A stretch of 64,000 nt of DNA. Source: Chiayiivirga sp. GTDB lineage: Bacteria > Pseudomonadota > Gammaproteobacteria > Xanthomonadales > Xanthomonadaceae. Below are positions 55,819 to 64,000 of this stretch, one piece after another. The position numbers and the translations under genes are program-made. Within the stretch, counting starts at the first letter, position 1. Each line of letters begins with the position of its first letter. The notes beneath the pieces were generated by a model that did not search any database, was not told where the DNA came from, and saw only the letters and a list, made by a program, of their open reading frames with translations. The stretch is taken from the NCBI GenBank assembly GCA_022647565.1, contig JALCLA010000001.1, positions 1,351,117 through 1,415,116 of the forward strand, read 5' to 3'.

Positions 55819-56861
55819 TGGCGCGCCCGATCCACTCCCTGTTGGTCAGCGTGCCGACGCTGGATCGGCTGCAGCGCCCGCTGCGCGACCTGCGCATTTC
55901 GGTGATCGAGACCTGCAATTTCCGCTGTCCGTACTGCATGCCGGAGGATCGCTATCCGCAGGACGAAATCGGCGACCGCGCGGGTCGGTTGGATTTCGAC
56001 GAGATCGAGCGCATCGCGCGTGCCTTCGCGCAAACCGGTGTGCGCAAGTTGCGCCTGACCGGGGGTGAGCCCTTGTTGCGCCGCGGGCTGCCCGAACTGG
56101 TGGCGCGCCTGGTGCGCATCGCGGGCATCGAGGACCTGGCGCTCACCACCAACGGCAGCCTGCTGGCGCGCCACGCGCGCGCCTTGCGCGAGGCCGGTTT
56201 GCAGCGACTCACGATTAGCCTCGACACGCTCGACCCGGAGCGGTTCCACCAGTTGTCCGGCGGGCGCGGCGAGTTGCGCGACGTGCTGGACGGTATCGTC
56301 GCAGCCGAACAGGCCGGCTTTGGCTCGATCAAGTTCAACTGCGTGGTGCAGCGCGGCGAAAACGAGGATGACGTCCTCGCCTTGGTGGACCAGTTCCGCG
56401 GCACCGGCCATGTGGTGCGCTTCATCGAATACATGGACGTGGGCACCTGCAACGGCTGGCGGGCGGAGCAAGTCGTGCCGTCGGCGCAGTTGCGCGAGCG
56501 CATCGCGTCGCGCTGGCCATTGCATGCCCTCGACGCGGGCTATCGCGGGGAAGTGGCCGAGCGCTTTGCCTTCGACGATGGCGCGGGCGAGGTGGGTTTC
56601 GTTTCCTCGGTATCGACGCCGTTTTGCGGTGATTGTCACCGCGCCCGGCTTTCGGCGGACGGCAAGCTCTACACCTGCCTGTTCGCCGCAAGCGGACACG
56701 ATCTGCGCGGGATGCTGCGCGACGGCGCCGACGAGCCGGCGCTGATGGCCGAGATCGAGCGCTTGTGGTCGCGGCGTGGTGACCGTTACAGCGAGTTGCG
56801 CAGCCAGCTGGGCGCAGGCGACTCGCCCGGACATGTGGAAATGTATGCAATCGGCGGATGA
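55818..56861 (+). CDS. moaA: GTP 3',8-cyclase (molybdenum cofactor biosynthesis)
   Basis: A 347-aa radical SAM enzyme. CNFRCPYCM (Cys33, 37, 40) binds the SAM cluster. The C-terminal cluster is [39 protein letters not shown] and [13 protein letters not shown] are also conserved. It makes 3',8-cyclo-GTP, converted by MoaC (next gene) to cyclic pyranopterin. The usual C-terminal GG is present as YAIGG. Confidence 0.95.
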   Translation: MARPIHSLLVSVPTLDRLQRPLRDLRISVIETCNFRCPYCMPEDRYPQDEIGDRAGRLDFDEIERIARAFAQTGVRKLRLTGGEPLLRRGLPELVARLVRIAGIEDLALTTNGSLLARHARALREAGLQRLTISLDTLDPERFHQLSGGRGELRDVLDGIVAAEQAGFGSIKFNCVVQRGENEDDVLALVDQFRGTGHVVRFIEYMDVGTCNGWRAEQVVPSAQLRERIASRWPLHALDAGYRGEVAERFAFDDGAGEVGFVSSVSTPFCGDCHRARLSADGKLYTCLFAASGHDLRGMLRDGADEPALMAEIERLWSRRGDRYSELRSQLGAGDSPGHVEMYAIGG

Positions 56862-56871
56862 GGCGAGCGTG

Positions 56872-57371
56872 ATGAGCGGACGTGACGACAGCTTGACCCA
56901 CCTCGATCGCAGCGGTCGGCCCGCGATGGTGGATATCGGCGACAAGGCGATCACGTCGCGCAGCGCGGAAGCAGCGGTGCGCGTGGAGTTTCCGCCCGAC
57001 GTGGCCGCGGCCTTGCGCGACGCGACGCATTGCGCGTGGCGAAGGGCGGCGTGGTCGAGACTGCAGTCATCGCTGGCACCCAGGCCGTGAAGCGCACTGC
57101 GGAGCTGATTCCGTTCTGCCATCCGCTGCCGATCCATGGATGCCGCATCGAGATCGACTGGATCGACGAGTGCGTCCTCGGTATCCGGTGCCGGGTGCGC
57201 ACCGAGCATCGCACCGGCGTCGAAATGGAAGCACTCACCGGGGCCAGCGTTGCGGCGCTCACCATCTACGACATGTGCAAGGCCCTGTCGCACGAGATTG
57301 TGATCCGCGAGGCGCGGCTCGTGTCCAAGCGAGGCGGCAAGCGTGACCTCGGGGCAGACGATGGCGACTGA
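56872..57371 (+). CDS. moaC: Cyclic pyranopterin monophosphate synthase, one frameshift
   Basis: The N half ([33 protein letters not shown]) and the C half ([59 protein letters not shown]) lie in different frames, joined near 57022-57035 where one base is missing or two are extra. All active-site stretches (IPFCHPL, KA region, MEALT) are present, so about 166 aa is expected. The 3' end overlaps moaD by 11 bp. Confidence 0.88.
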
Positions 57372-57612
57372 GCATCAGGTCGAGGTGCTGTACTTCGCCT
57401 CGCTGCGCGACGCCGCCGGTTGTGCGCAGGAGTCGGTGCGTACTTCCGCCGCGGACGTGGCGGCGCTGTACCTCGAACTGCAGGGCCGCCATGGCTTCCG
57501 CTTCGGTCCGGAGCGCTTGCGCGCAGCAGTCAACGGAGCCTTCGTCGCCTGGGATGCTCCCTTGCAGGCGGACGCGGAAGTCGCGTTCCTGCCGCCGGTG
57601 TCGGGCGGATGA
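57361..57612 (+). CDS. moaD: Molybdopterin synthase small subunit (sulfur carrier)
   Basis: An 83-aa ubiquitin-like protein ending SGG, the C-terminal glycines that become a thiocarboxylate. [16 protein letters not shown] and [10 protein letters not shown] are typical. It gives sulfur to MoaE in molybdopterin synthesis. The ATG lies inside the end of moaC, and the stop overlaps moaE. Confidence 0.94.
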   Translation: MATEHQVEVLYFASLRDAAGCAQESVRTSAADVAALYLELQGRHGFRFGPERLRAAVNGAFVAWDAPLQADAEVAFLPPVSGG

Positions 57613-58031
57613 GCCGGTTCCGGCTGCGTGACTCGCGCATCGATGGCGACGCCCTGCGGCGCGAACTGCAGGCAACGGCAGCCGGTGGATTCTGCAGCTT
57701 CGAGGGTTGGGTGCGCGATGAGCATCGCGGCCGCGCGGTGCGACGGCTCGACTATCAGGCCTACGAGGTACTCGCCGGGCGCGAAGCCGAGCGCATCCTG
57801 GACGAGGCCCGGGAGCGCTTTGCCATCATCGATGCGCGCTGCGAACACCGGGTCGGCACGCTGGAACCGGGCGATGTCGCGGTCTGGATCGGCGTGTCCG
57901 CCGCGCACCGCGACGCGGCGTTCGCGGCCTGCCGTTACCTGATCGACGAGATCAAGCAGCGCGTGCCTATCTGGAAGCGCGAGCACTATGCCGAGGGTGA
58001 CTCGGGCTGGATCCACCCCGAGTCGCCATGA
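57609..58031 (+). CDS. moaE: Molybdopterin synthase large subunit
   Basis: A 140-aa protein. GFCSFEGWVRDEHRGRAVRRLDYQAYEVLA, HRVGTLEPGDVAVWIGVSAAHRDAAFAACRYLIDEIKQRVPIWKREHY has the catalytic Lys of MoaE. With MoaD it inserts the dithiolene sulfurs into the pterin. It ends the kdkA-MBL-moaACDE unit. The start overlaps moaD (ATGA). Confidence 0.95.
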   Translation: MSRFRLRDSRIDGDALRRELQATAAGGFCSFEGWVRDEHRGRAVRRLDYQAYEVLAGREAERILDEARERFAIIDARCEHRVGTLEPGDVAVWIGVSAAHRDAAFAACRYLIDEIKQRVPIWKREHYAEGDSGWIHPESP

Positions 58032-58070
58032 GTGGGCGGATTCTGGCGATCGCCCGGCGTGAACTTGAAC

Positions 58071-58099
58071 TTGTCCGACGCGCCGGTCGCGACTATCAT
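58071..58099 (+). promoter_or_regulatory. Sigma-70 promoter of tRNA-Ser(GGA)
   Basis: TTGTCC (58071-58076), exactly 17 bp, TATCAT (58094-58099), about 47 bp before the mature tRNA-Ser. Confidence 0.6.
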
Positions 58100-58146
58100 T
58101 CCCGGCTCTTTGCGAGGGGCAAGCCCGGCGCAAGGCGGTCATCTGC

Positions 58147-58239
58147 GGAGAGGTGTCCGAGTGGTTGAAGGAGCACGCCTGGAAAGTGTGTAAGCGGCTA
58201 AACCCCGCTTCGCGGGTTCGAATCCCGCTCTCTCCGCCA
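58147..58239 (+). tRNA. tRNA-Ser (anticodon GGA)
   Basis: A 93-nt class II tRNA with acceptor GGAGAGG/TCTCTCC (one G-U pair), anticodon region CACGCCTGGAAAGTGTG (GGA), long variable arm, T loop TTCGAAT, and encoded CCA. Confidence 0.95.
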
Positions 58240-58297
58240 AAATTCATTGCGGACTTGTCCGCGGGGGCTGCACTTTGCCGTGTGCCCCGGTTTCCAT

Positions 58298-58410
58298 GGT
58301 GGCCCCGTCGGTCCCCTCGCGACGCCAGGTCGAAAACCCCGCCAGGTCCGGAAGGAAGCAACGGTATCGACTGATGCGGGTGCCGAGGTCAGGCTGGCGG
58401 GGCTGCCACC
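58298..58410 (+). ncRNA. ffs: Signal recognition particle (4.5S-type) RNA
   Basis: A 113-nt hairpin RNA. The core CAGGTCCGGAAGGAAGCA (58341-58358) is the Ffh-binding symmetric and asymmetric loop signature. GGTGGCCCC at the 5' end pairs with GGGGCTGCCACC at the 3' end. It forms the particle that brings membrane proteins to the translocon. It lies between tRNA-Ser and dnaX, a common neighbourhood. No protein gene is needed in 58240-58498. Confidence 0.9.
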
Positions 58411-58498
58411 CTTTCGCGCGTCGGCGCGCAAGCGTGCTTCCCGCGACGATCTCCACGGGGCGCTTCTTCGCTGGCGCAGTGGCGGACGCCCGCAGTGG

Positions 58499-58504
58499 CA
58501 CAAT
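58499..58504 (+). promoter_or_regulatory. -10 box CACAAT of dnaX, leaderless arrangement
   Basis: CACAAT ends 6 nt before the dnaX ATG at 58511, with no Shine-Dalgarno between. A -35 is not evident. Confidence 0.4.
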
Positions 58505-58510
58505 AGCGCC

Positions 58511-60196
58511 ATGTCGTATCTCGTCCTCGCGCGCAAATGGCGCCCCCGGCGTTTTGCCGAACTGGTGGGCCAGGAGCATGTCGTCCGTGCCCTGTCCAAT
58601 GCGCTGGACTCGGGAAGGGTGCATCACGCCTTCCTCTTCACCGGGACCCGCGGCGTGGGCAAGACCACGATCGCGCGCATCTTCGCCAAGAGCCTGAATT
58701 GCGAACGTGGCGTCGGGGCCGAACCCTGCGGCGTCTGCGCGGTGTGCGAGGCGGTGGATGCGGGCCGCTTCGTCGACCTGCTCGAGATCGACGCCGCCAG
58801 CAACACCGGCGTCGACGACGTGCGCGAGGTAATCGAGAACGCGCAATACCTGCCGACGCGCGGGCGCTACAAGGTGTACCTCATCGACGAGGTGCACATG
58901 CTGTCCAAGAACGCGTTCAATGCGCTGCTCAAGACCCTGGAAGAGCCACCCGAGCACGTGAAGTTCCTGCTCGCCACCACCGATCCGCAGAAGCTGCCGG
59001 TGACCGTGCTCTCGCGTTGCCTGCAGTTCAACCTCAAGCGCCTGACCGAGGACCAGATCGCGGCGCAGATGGACACGATCCTCGCGGCCGAGCAGGTCGA
59101 GGCCGACGCCGGCTCGATCGAACTGCTGGCCCATGGCGCCGACGGCAGCCTGCGTGATGGCCTTTCCCTGCTCGATCAGGCACTCGCCTTCTGTGGTGGC
59201 GCCTTGCGTGAATCGGATGTCAGGACGATGTTGGGGACGGTGGACCGGGCCCAGGTGGGTGCGCTGCTCGCGGCCCTGGGGGGCGGAGATGGCGTGGCCC
59301 TGATGCAGGCGGCCGAACGCATCGCGGCCTTTGCGCCCGATTTCGCCTCGGTACTGGACGAACTTGCGCAGGCTCTGCATCGGATCCAGTTGCTTCAGCT
59401 GGTGCCGGGTTACGAAATGGCGGATGAGCGTGGCGACCTGGTGGCGCAGGCTGGTGGCGTGGCCCCGGACCTGATCCAGCTCTGGTACCAGATGTGCCTG
59501 CACGGCCGGCGCGATCTGGCCCTGGCGCCGAGCGCGCGCGTGGGTTTCGAGATGACCTTGCTGCGCATGCTTGCGTTCCGTCCCGGCGAGGCGGACGCGG
59601 ACGTGCCGCCGGGACGCGCGCCGCGGCGGATTCCCGAACCGGCCGGGACGACGGCTGCCGCCCGGCCCGTGCCGCCGGTGGCATCGGCGCCGCGCCGATC
59701 GGAACCTGTGGTCACCGCACCGCCGCTCGGTGCGGCGACGGGCACATCGGATGCGCCACCGACAGAGGCTGCCTCGTCCGCGCCGGCGGTGATGCCTCGC
59801 TCGCTCGCCAGCAGTGATGACTGGCTCGATCTGCTGGCGCAACTCGGGCTGCGCGGCCCGCTGCGCGAACTGGCTGCCAACGCCACCTTCCTGGGCCTGG
59901 GCGAAGGCGTGCTGAGGCTGCACCTGCCGGAGACGCTCGAACACTTCCGCAGCGAAGGCCTGGTGCGGCAGCTGGCGCAGGCGCTCGGCACGGCGCTCGA
60001 CCAGCCGCTGCGGATCGAGTTCGCCAGCAAGCGCGATGGCGGTGGCGAGACCCTGCACGACCGCAACCGGCGCGAGCGCGGCCAGCGCCAGGACGATGCC
60101 GAGGCCGCGTTCCTGGCGGATCCCGCGGTGCAGCGCCTGGTGGGCAAGCACGGTGCCAAGGTCCAGGCCGATTCCATCCGCCCGCTCGACGAGTGA
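58511..60196 (+). CDS. dnaX: DNA polymerase III subunit tau/gamma
   Basis: A 561-aa clamp-loader ATPase. GTRGVGKTT (Walker A, about residues 45-53), a Cys cluster (CGVCAVC), LIDEVHMLSKNAFNALLKTLEEPP and the SRC sensor (VLSRCLQF) are clear. Beyond residue 370 comes a Pro/Ala linker (tau IV) and the C-terminal domain (LLAQLGLRGPLRELAANATF) that binds polymerase alpha. No A-rich slippery site for a gamma form is seen. It heads dnaX-ybaB-recR. Confidence 0.96.
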   Translation: MSYLVLARKWRPRRFAELVGQEHVVRALSNALDSGRVHHAFLFTGTRGVGKTTIARIFAKSLNCERGVGAEPCGVCAVCEAVDAGRFVDLLEIDAASNTGVDDVREVIENAQYLPTRGRYKVYLIDEVHMLSKNAFNALLKTLEEPPEHVKFLLATTDPQKLPVTVLSRCLQFNLKRLTEDQIAAQMDTILAAEQVEADAGSIELLAHGADGSLRDGLSLLDQALAFCGGALRESDVRTMLGTVDRAQVGALLAALGGGDGVALMQAAERIAAFAPDFASVLDELAQALHRIQLLQLVPGYEMADERGDLVAQAGGVAPDLIQLWYQMCLHGRRDLALAPSARVGFEMTLLRMLAFRPGEADADVPPGRAPRRIPEPAGTTAAARPVPPVASAPRRSEPVVTAPPLGAATGTSDAPPTEAASSAPAVMPRSLASSDDWLDLLAQLGLRGPLRELAANATFLGLGEGVLRLHLPETLEHFRSEGLVRQLAQALGTALDQPLRIEFASKRDGGGETLHDRNRRERGQRQDDAEAAFLADPAVQRLVGKHGAKVQADSIRPLDE

Positions 60197-60232
60197 GTCG
60201 CGGCAACACCCTTAGCCATCGAGGATTCGAAC

Positions 60233-60559
60233 ATGCGTGGACCCATCGGCAACCTCATGCAGCAAGCGCAACGCATGCAGGAAAATCTCAAGAAGGCACA
60301 GGACGAGCTGGGCCAGGTCGAAGTCGGCGGCCAGGCGGGCGGCGGCATGGTGCAGGTGACGATGACCGCGCGCATGGAAGTGCGGCGCGTGCGCATCGAT
60401 CCCGCGGCCGCGGGCGACATCGACATGCTGGAAGACCTGATCGCCGCGGCGGTCAACGACGCGGTGAACAAGGCCAACGACGAAACCCAGAAGCGCATGT
60501 CACAGGCCACGGCGGGCATGCCATTGCCTGCGGGCATGAAGATTCCGGGCCTGTTCTGA
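60233..60559 (+). CDS. YbaB/EbfC-family nucleoid-associated protein
   Basis: A 108-aa protein. [31 protein letters not shown] and [38 protein letters not shown] fit the tweezer-shaped DNA-binding dimer. The C-terminal GMKIPGLF is conserved. It lies between dnaX and recR as in most proteobacteria. Confidence 0.95.
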   Translation: MRGPIGNLMQQAQRMQENLKKAQDELGQVEVGGQAGGGMVQVTMTARMEVRRVRIDPAAAGDIDMLEDLIAAAVNDAVNKANDETQKRMSQATAGMPLPAGMKIPGLF

Positions 60560-60581
60560 GTCGCGAGCATGCCCGACTTTC

Positions 60582-60630
60582 GTAGAGCGCAGCTTGCTGC
60601 GCGCGATTTCCTGGCGGAGCAAGCTCCGCC
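60582..60630. repeat. GTAG-type REP-like palindromes
   Basis: GTAG (60582-60585) is followed by a perfect 7-bp stem GCGCAGC-TT-GCTGCGC (60587-60602), then a perfect 8-bp stem GGCGGAGC-AA-GCTCCGCC (60613-60630). A GTAG tetranucleotide at the foot of a palindrome is the mark of REP-like elements described in Stenotrophomonas and relatives and linked to RAYT transposases. It sits between ybaB and recR. Confidence 0.65.
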
Positions 60631-60645
60631 CTGCAAGGGTCGCGA

Positions 60646-61248
60646 ATGAGCGCGTCGCCCCTGCTGGACGAATTGATCGAAGCGCTGCGCGTGCTGCCGG
60701 GCGTCGGCAGCAAGACGGCGCAACGCATGGCCCATCATCTTCTGGAGCGGCAACGCGAAGGCGGGCGTCGTCTCGCGGCCAAGTTGTCCGACGCGATGCA
60801 GCGCATCGGCAATTGCTCGCGCTGCCGCAACTTCAGCGAAGAACCCGTGTGTGCACTGTGCCGCAACGCCTCACGCGACGCGCAGCTGTTGTGCGTGGTG
60901 GAAGCCCCGGCCGACCAGGCGGCGATCGAACAGGCCACGGGTTTTCGCGGGGGATATTTCGTCCTGCTCGGCCGCTTGTCGCCGCTGGACGGACTCGGTC
61001 CGCGCGAGATCGGCATGGAGCTGCTGGAAGCGCGCTTGCGCGAAGGCGAGGTGCGCGAACTCATCATAGCCACCAATCCCACCGTCGAAGGCGAGGCCAC
61101 GGCGCACTACCTTGCCCAACTGGCGCGGCGTCACGCCGTGCGGCCGAGCCGCCTGGCACATGGCGTGCCACTGGGCGGCGAACTCGAATACATCGATCGC
61201 GGCACCCTGGCGCATGCGTTCGGTTCGCGCCAGGAAGTGGCGCCTTGA
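60646..61248 (+). CDS. recR: Recombination mediator protein RecR
   Basis: A 200-aa protein. [19 protein letters not shown] is the helix-hairpin-helix, [16 protein letters not shown] the zinc site, and [36 protein letters not shown] the Toprim domain. It loads RecA at gaps with RecO and RecF. The ATG lies 86 bp after ybaB, beyond the GTAG palindromes. Confidence 0.96.
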   Translation: MSASPLLDELIEALRVLPGVGSKTAQRMAHHLLERQREGGRRLAAKLSDAMQRIGNCSRCRNFSEEPVCALCRNASRDAQLLCVVEAPADQAAIEQATGFRGGYFVLLGRLSPLDGLGPREIGMELLEARLREGEVRELIIATNPTVEGEATAHYLAQLARRHAVRPSRLAHGVPLGGELEYIDRGTLAHAFGSRQEVAP

Positions 61249-61395
61249 GGGACAGGCCTGCGTCATGGCGTGCGGCATGCGCCGCGGAGCCGCCAATCAC
61301 TTCCACATACTTGCAGCGGCTTCCTGCGATAGCCGTTGGCGCGCCTTGACGCAAGGACAGGCGTGCTTCGTTCGACCATGCCGGAGGACACCGAA

Positions 61396-61740
61396 ATGAG
61401 CGACACCATCTTCAGCAAGATCATCCGGCGCGAGATCCCGGCCCAGATCGTGTACGAGGACGAACACATCCTCGCGTTCCGCGACGTGAATCCGCAGGCG
61501 CCGGTGCACGTGCTGTTCATCCCGAAGACGGCGGTGGCGACGCTCAACGACCTGCGCGACGATCAGGCCGAACTCGCGGGCCGCCTGCTGCTGGCGGCGG
61601 CGGCCTACGCCAAGCGCGAAGGCTTCGCCGACGCCGGTTACCGCACCGTGTTCAACTGCAATCCGGACGGCGGTCAGAGCGTGTATCACATCCATCTGCA
61701 TCTGCTCGCCGGGCGCCAGATGAGTTGGCCGCCGGGATGA
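61396..61740 (+). CDS. HIT-family (histidine triad) nucleotide-binding protein
   Basis: A 114-aa protein. IFSKIIRREIPAQIVYEDEHILAFRDVNPQAPVHVLFIPK and SVYHIHLHLLAGRQM with the HxHxH triad mark an HinT-like phosphoramidase that acts on AMP-linked amines. GGAGGACACC precedes the ATG at 61396. It stands alone. Confidence 0.95.
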   Translation: MSDTIFSKIIRREIPAQIVYEDEHILAFRDVNPQAPVHVLFIPKTAVATLNDLRDDQAELAGRLLLAAAAYAKREGFADAGYRTVFNCNPDGGQSVYHIHLHLLAGRQMSWPPG

Positions 61741-61790
61741 GCCGGAACGCGATGCCGCGCGTCGGCACCGGCAGTGCGCCAGCCTGCCGC

Positions 61791-61796
61791 TATCAT
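61791..61796 (+). promoter_or_regulatory. -10 box TATCAT of dbpA, leaderless arrangement
   Basis: TATCAT ends 5 nt before the ATG at 61802; no Shine-Dalgarno sequence fits. Confidence 0.4.
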
Positions 61797-61801
61797 GCGG
61801 C

Positions 61802-63178
61802 ATGAGCGAATTCACCGATCTCCCGCTGAATCCGGCGCTGCTCCAGGGGCTGGACGCGCTTGGCCACGTACAGATGACGCCGATTCAGGCGCAAAGCCTG
61901 CCGGCCTTGCTGGAAGGCCGCGACCTGATCGCGCAGGCCCCCACCGGCAGCGGCAAGACCGCGGCCTTTGGCTTGGCCCTGCTGCAACGCATGGAAGTTG
62001 CGCAGTTGCAGGTGCAGGCTCTGGTGTTGTGCCCGACGCGTGAACTTGCCGATCAGGTCGGCAAGCAGCTGCGCAAGCTCGCCACTGGCATCGCCAATCT
62101 CAAACTGCTCACCCTCACCGGCGGCGTGGCCTTGGGGCCGCAACTGGCCTCGCTGGCTGCGCACCCGCCGCAGGTCGTGGTCGGCACGCCGGGGCGGGTG
62201 CAGGAACTGATGCGCAAGAAGGCGCTCGACTTGCGCCGCGTGCGGGTTGTGGTGCTGGACGAGGGCGACCGCATGCTCGACATGGGTTTCGAGGAACCGA
62301 TCCGCGAAATTGTCGGCAAGACGCCCAAGGATCGCCAGACGATGCTTTTTTCGGCCACGTTTCCCGAGGCGATCCGGGCCATCGGACGCGCCTCGATGCG
62401 CGATCCGGTGGAGGTGACGGTGGAAGGCGCGTCCGACGCGCCGGTCATCGATCAGCGCTTCTTCGAGGTCGAACCGGCGCAGAAGGCCGCGGCGCTGGCC
62501 GGCTTGCTGCTGGAATATCGGCCCGAGTCGGCGGTGGTGTTCTGCAACATGCGGCGTGATTGCGATGAAGTGGTGTCGTCGCTCTCGCATCTGGGATTCT
62601 CCGCGCTGGCCTTGCACGGCGACATCGAGCAGCGCGATCGCGACGAAGTGCTGGTGCGCTTCGCCAACCGCAGCTGCAACGTGCTGGTCGCCAGCGACGT
62701 CGCCGCGCGCGGGCTGGACGTGCATGAACTCGGCGCGGTGATCAATTACGACGTGCCCACCGACCCGGATGTCTACGTGCATCGCATCGGGCGCACCGGT
62801 CGCGCAGGCCGTGAAGGTCTGGCCCTGAGTCTGTGCACGTCGCGCGAACGACCGCGCGCGCTGGCGCTGGAACAGCATCTTGGCACGCCACTGCGCTGGC
62901 ATCGCGCCACGCTCGCCGCGCTGCGGCCGCACAGCGCGCCGCCGGCCGCGACGGTGACGCTGCGCATCGATGCGGGCCGGACCGACAAGCTGCGGCCCGG
63001 CGACATCGTCGGCGCGATTACCGGCGACGCCGGCTTGCCGGCCGATGCGATCGGCAAGATCGATGTGTTTGCCACGCGCAGCTACGTCGCGATCCGGCGC
63101 AAAGAGGCTGACAAGGCACTGGCGCGATTGCAGGCTGGCAAGATCAAGGGGCGCAAGCTGCGCGTCAGTCGGCTTTGA
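61802..63178 (+). CDS. dbpA: ATP-dependent RNA helicase DbpA
   Basis: A 458-aa DEAD-box helicase. Q motif (MTPIQAQSLP), motif I APTGSGKT, motif Ia PTRELADQV, motif II VLDEGD (Gly where most have Ala), motif III SAT, and motif VI HRIGRTGRAG are present. The C-terminal RNA-binding domain (about 380-458; RIDAGRTDKLRPGDIVGAIT, IGKIDVFATRSYVAI) is specific to DbpA, which binds hairpin 92 of 23S rRNA in large-subunit assembly. It overlaps the convergent M23 gene by 14 bp. Confidence 0.94.
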   Translation: MSEFTDLPLNPALLQGLDALGHVQMTPIQAQSLPALLEGRDLIAQAPTGSGKTAAFGLALLQRMEVAQLQVQALVLCPTRELADQVGKQLRKLATGIANLKLLTLTGGVALGPQLASLAAHPPQVVVGTPGRVQELMRKKALDLRRVRVVVLDEGDRMLDMGFEEPIREIVGKTPKDRQTMLFSATFPEAIRAIGRASMRDPVEVTVEGASDAPVIDQRFFEVEPAQKAAALAGLLLEYRPESAVVFCNMRRDCDEVVSSLSHLGFSALALHGDIEQRDRDEVLVRFANRSCNVLVASDVAARGLDVHELGAVINYDVPTDPDVYVHRIGRTGRAGREGLALSLCTSRERPRALALEQHLGTPLRWHRATLAALRPHSAPPAATVTLRIDAGRTDKLRPGDIVGAITGDAGLPADAIGKIDVFATRSYVAIRRKEADKALARLQAGKIKGRKLRVSRL

Positions 63179-64000
63179 CTGCGCGTTGCGGTGCGGTCGC
63201 CGCTGCCGGCATCGGCGGCGCGAGCAGTTGCGGATCGAGCCGCACCTCGAACCAGTTCAGGCCCCAGTGCATGTGTGGCCCGGTGGCGCGTCCGGTGGCG
63301 CCGATCTCACCCAGCAGGTCGCCTTGCTTCACCGCTTGCCCGACGCGCACGTCGATCCGGCTCAGGTGCAGGAATGTGGAGGAAACCCCGTGGCCGTGGT
63401 CGAGCACGAGGGTGCCGCCAGTCAGGTACAGGTCGGCGTTCGCGAAGCTGATCAGCCCGGCAGCAGGCGCGCGCAGGGGTGTTCCCGTGGCCGCCGCCAC
63501 GTCAGTGCCCGAGTGTGGCGTTCCCGGCTTGCCGTTGTAACTGCGGGCGCTGCCGAAGCGTCCGCTGATGCGGCCTTGCACCGGCCAGATGAAGTCGGCA
63601 ACGAAATCGCTGCGCGCATCATCGCGCCCCCGCACGGCGGCAACGGCGGCCTGTTCGCGCGCGATGCGCGCCGCGATCTCCGGTGGCGGATCGACGGTGC
63701 GTGGCGGCACGCCGCGGATGTGCTCCACCGGCCACTGGCGCGGGACGACGTCGAGGCGATGCTCGATCCATCCGCTGGCCGGCTGCTTTATCCGCAAGAC
63801 GGCCGGGCCGACGGCATCGCGCCCGATGCCGAACACGAAGCTGCCGTAGGGCGTGACGCGCAAGGTCCGGCCGGCGTATTCGACGATGGCCGCAGGGTGG
63901 GTGACACCGAGTACCAGCGCGCCCTGCGAGGCCGATTTCGGCAACACCGTGTGGCGCACGGGAATGGCACCGCCACCACCGATCGGCTCGGGCTCGGCTT
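63165..64000 (-). CDS. M23-family peptidase, 5' end beyond the window
   Basis: The frame runs open to the window edge, so the N terminus is missing; a GTG at 63957-63959 is only an internal codon. The C-terminal LytM domain has RFGSARSYNGKPGTPHSGTDVAA (first His and Asp), a VLDHGHG strand, and GPHMHWGL with the HxH pair. All zinc ligands are present, so it should be an active endopeptidase of peptidoglycan. An N-terminal beta domain (VTPYGSFVFGIGRDAVGPAVLRI) precedes it. Confidence 0.9.
   Translation of the reverse strand, partial: AEPEPIGGGGAIPVRHTVLPKSASQGALVLGVTHPAAIVEYAGRTLRVTPYGSFVFGIGRDAVGPAVLRIKQPASGWIEHRLDVVPRQWPVEHIRGVPPRTVDPPPEIAARIAREQAAVAAVRGRDDARSDFVADFIWPVQGRISGRFGSARSYNGKPGTPHSGTDVAAATGTPLRAPAAGLISFANADLYLTGGTLVLDHGHGVSSTFLHLSRIDVRVGQAVKQGDLLGEIGATGRATGPHMHWGLNWFEVRLDPQLLAPPMPAAATAPQRAVKAD

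Noticed and set aside
58511..60196. Programmed frameshift making a short gamma form of dnaX
   Set aside because: No A-rich slippery heptamer or downstream stem was found in the linker region.

Overview
The window is 64 kb of dense, GC-rich chromosome from a gammaproteobacterium. I place it in the Lysobacterales/Xanthomonadales, probably near Rhodanobacteraceae such as Dokdonella. The grounds are: gloB / yafS-like / rnhA / dnaQ in gammaproteobacterial order; tig-clpP-clpX-lon-hupB-tRNAs-ppiD behind a five-tRNA array; a Kdo kinase next to a heptosyltransferase; a GTAG-type palindromic element; and several genes whose -10 box sits 5 to 8 nt before the start codon with no Shine-Dalgarno sequence. 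The placement is from recalled features, not a database search.

Layout. 0-9.3 kb: glpK start (cut by the window edge), a sterol-desaturase-type hydroxylase coupled to an SRPBCC protein, a 470-bp inverted-repeat element, a secreted M16 protease, an ECF sigma factor convergent with a TPR-type Ser/Thr kinase, and a GT1-like glycosyltransferase. 9.3-16.6 kb: an accessory block of secreted proteins. Three genes overlap by ATGA: a small protein with a terminal FRHGFE motif, a repeat protein with an S74 chaperone tail, and a 1051-aa cellulose-binding-like protein. A fourth secreted protein follows. 16.7-24.7 kb: a sigma factor fused to a membrane domain, DUF2007-type protein, TesB, acyltransferase, AmpD-like amidase, YqiA-like hydrolase, RlmKL, and a PmtA-like methyltransferase. 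24.9-34.6 kb: tRNAs Pro-Arg-His-Lys-Leu, tig-clpP-clpX-lon, hupB, tRNAs Val-Asp, ppiD. 34.7-40.5 kb: zinc-ribbon protein plus bactofilin, fabI, MltD-like transglycosylase, gloB, yafS-like, rnhA, dnaQ. 40.5-52.5 kb: multiheme cytochrome, Ser/Thr kinase, PP2C phosphatase, a giant Ig-repeat autotransporter, and a divergent caspase-like protein. 52.5-64 kb: tRNA-Ser, DUF6165 / heptosyltransferase / KdkA, an MBL-fold protein joined to moaACDE, tRNA-Ser, SRP RNA, dnaX-ybaB-recR, HIT protein, dbpA, and a partial M23 peptidase.

clpP, clpX and lon together carry about 14 single- or double-base indels within 3.5 kb, while the surrounding genes are open. moaC carries one more. Because the residues in all frames stay highly conserved, I read these as local sequence error rather than gene decay, and I annotate each gene across its full span.

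The most unusual content is: the membrane-fused sigma factor; the sigma/kinase pair with matching leaderless promoters; the secreted FxxGFE/S74/cellulose-binding-like block; and the kinase-phosphatase-autotransporter-caspase neighbourhood with a perfect inverted repeat between its two divergent surface genes. I see no CRISPR array, integrase, transposase or prophage module.
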